23,992 nucleotides of DNA, from positions 1 through 23,992 of IMG/VR virus record IMGVR_UViG_3300047552_000051, one strand, 5' to 3'. Position numbers and translations under genes: made by a program. The notes under the pieces were generated by a model that was not told the origin of the DNA, ran no database searches, and saw nothing but the letters and a program-made list of their open reading frames with translations. Numbering within the stretch: the first letter of the stretch is position 1; each line of letters begins with the position of its first letter. The DNA is from a virus. Of this stretch, positions 22,692 through 23,992 are shown one piece after another.

Positions 22692-23992
22692 GTCAGCAAG
22701 TGGTGAGTGCGTGACCATCACCACCTGATCCAGCCCGCAGCTTGACAGGATACCCACCATCTCGGTTTCCCGTTCGTCGTCTGCCGCCGCCCCAGGTTCA
22801 TCAATCAGCATGAACCCCACGGTAGGCAGAAACGTCTTCAGCAGCGTGATCCTGATGGCAAGGCCCAAGATGTCTTGGGTAGAGCCTGAGAACGCTTCAG
22901 CAGGTTTACCGTCGATAGTGAAGCCATCGGTGGCACGGTCCACAACGGATTGGACGCCCCGCATCCGGCTGAAAGCCACTGTGACCCCAGCTAGCACGAT
23001 CTGCCAGAGCTTGCGGCTGACAACAGGTCTTGCGTCCCGCAGCTTGCGGATAAGCTCGTTGAAAAACTGCTGCTGTCCAATGAGGTTTACAAGTCCGTCT
23101 CGCTGCTCCACAGCCGTAGTGTACGTTTTAAGCGCATGCTCGTAGCCTTGTTGCGCTGTTAGGTATTGAACATTGGCAGCGTCAAACTGTTTGCTTGCTG
23201 CCACCAAGGCCGTGTACTTCTCGCCATGTACAGTCCTAGCCTTGTTGTAGTCTTCAACTGCACGCTCATTCAGCTTAGGCAGCACAGCAGCAAGTTGCTT
23301 CCCACACTCTGCGAGGCTTGTTGATAGGTTCTCGTAACGTAGCTCAGCTTGTTGCTTGTCGCTTTCCAGCACTTGAGCTGCCTTGATAGCGGCTTCTGTC
23401 TCAGTAATCGCCTGCGCAAAGTCTTGAATCTCTGACGCTACAGGAATGCTGTCTTCCCAAGGCTTCAGCTTGCAGGGCTCCACTGTGTTGTCACAGGGAA
23501 AGCCAAAGCTGCTAACAGTTACGCTGTGGCTAGACACAGCCGCTGTGTAAGCTTTGGCATCTTTCAATCTAGCAAGCAACTCTGCGTGGATGAAGCGTAG
23601 GTCTGCAATTTCAGCCTGTACGTCAGCAATCTGCTGCCGAATCCTTGCGTTCTTGTCTGTAACAGCAGGCACCTGTGTCAGGTCAAGTTCGCACAGCGGG
23701 CAGGTGCTGTCTACGATCAGCGTAGCGTCGAGCACAGCCAACCGTTGTTGCAGGGCGTTGCCCCAGCTTGCGCTTTCGTTGACCAGCTTTTGAGCCTCAT
23801 TCTGTTGCCGTTCAGCTGTACCTGCTGGGGCTTCTTCAATGCCGTCTGGCAGTGGCAAGTTACAAGCTTGAGTGTAAGCTGCGTAACGCTTGCAGGCTGC
23901 CGCTACTGCTTTCTGGTTTTGCTGATCCAACTTCAACTGAAACAGTTGAGCTTGCAACCCAGCAATGTTAGGCAGTTCAAGCTTGCTCAGCT
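22662..23992 (-). CDS. Rad50/SMC-like ATPase, C-terminal portion (partial)
   Basis: The reading frame is open to the right edge of the window, so the N-terminus with the Walker A motif lies outside; the TTG at 23957 is not the start. What remains is mostly long coiled coil with a CPLC motif at 23691-23702, like the CXXC zinc hook of Rad50. The C-terminal head has 'EAFSGSTQDILGLAIRITLL' (ABC signature), 'VGFMLIDEPGAAADD' (Walker B, with Asp-Glu) and 'MVTHSP' (H-loop). Phage members (T4 gp46, T5 D13) pair with an Mre11-like nuclease in recombination and DNA processing. It is convergent with, and overlaps by 30 bases, the endolysin, and probably starts the genome-maintenance module on the opposite strand. 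Confidence 0.8.
   Translation of the reverse strand, partial: LSKLELPNIAGLQAQLFQLKLDQQNQKAVAAACKRYAAYTQACNLPLPDGIEEAPAGTAERQQNEAQKLVNESASWGNALQQRLAVLDATLIVDSTCPLCELDLTQVPAVTDKNARIRQQIADVQAEIADLRFIHAELLARLKDAKAYTAAVSSHSVTVSSFGFPCDNTVEPCKLKPWEDSIPVASEIQDFAQAITETEAAIKAAQVLESDKQQAELRYENLSTSLAECGKQLAAVLPKLNERAVEDYNKARTVHGEKYTALVAASKQFDAANVQYLTAQQGYEHALKTYTTAVEQRDGLVNLIGQQQFFNELIRKLRDARPVVSRKLWQIVLAGVTVAFSRMRGVQSVVDRATDGFTIDGKPAEAFSGSTQDILGLAIRITLLKTFLPTVGFMLIDEPGAAADDERETEMVGILSSCGLDQVVMVTHSPLADSFATNVIRI

Noticed and set aside
22700-22724. Hairpin GTGGTGA/TCACCAC just after the endolysin as a terminator
   Set aside because: Eleven-base loop, no U-tract on either strand, and it lies inside the coding region of the convergent Rad50-like gene.

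Overview
The window is one continuous stretch of a tailed double-stranded DNA phage (Caudoviricetes) with a long non-contractile tail. The evidence is a capsid protein followed by connector genes, a tail tube protein, a tail assembly chaperone pair with a -1 slippery site, a long tape measure protein with a lambda gpH-like C-terminus, a J-like tip protein and a holin/endolysin cassette. No sheath or baseplate wedge gene is visible, so siphovirus morphology is the best reading. The lambda-type tail, GH19 endolysin and AAGGA-type ribosome binding sites suggest a Gram-negative host, perhaps a betaproteobacterium; the host assignment is inference. No bacterial genes, tRNA, insertion sequence, integrase, CRISPR array or stretch over 300 bases without a gene was seen.

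Layout, left to right. Head: the 3' end of a protease/scaffold-like gene (1-365), a putative decoration protein (369-851) and the major capsid protein (886-2097). Neck: a 67-residue orphan protein set between two terminators (2145-2348), then an adaptor, an unrecognised connector-position protein, an HK97 gp10-like protein and a tail terminator (2447-4721). Tail tube: 4845-6065. Chaperones: 6187-6956, joined by A AAA AAC at 6579-6585. Tape measure: 7031-12036, split over two reading frames at 8509-8515 and carrying a 117-residue internal repeat. Tail tip: a tandem pair of paralogues, a DUF2163-like hub protein, an NlpC/P60-like DUF6950 protein and the J-like protein (12029-17860). Host contact: a repeat-rich fibre protein, a polyglycine adhesin-like protein and a DUF4376 protein (17870-20183). 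Then come two cupin-like proteins (20183-21114), a secreted HNH protein, a holin and a GH19 endolysin (21111-22691). On the opposite strand lies the 3' portion of a Rad50/SMC-like ATPase (22662 to the window edge), which probably belongs to the genome-maintenance module.

The head and tube genes are separated by strong hairpin terminators, which should set expression of capsid and tube proteins apart from low-copy connector genes. From the tape measure to the endolysin the genes are packed with ATGA, TAATG or longer overlaps, indicating translational coupling in one late transcript. The points most worth checking are the split tape measure, the paired cupins, the exported HNH protein in a lysis cassette without visible spanins, and the glycine-rich adhesin.
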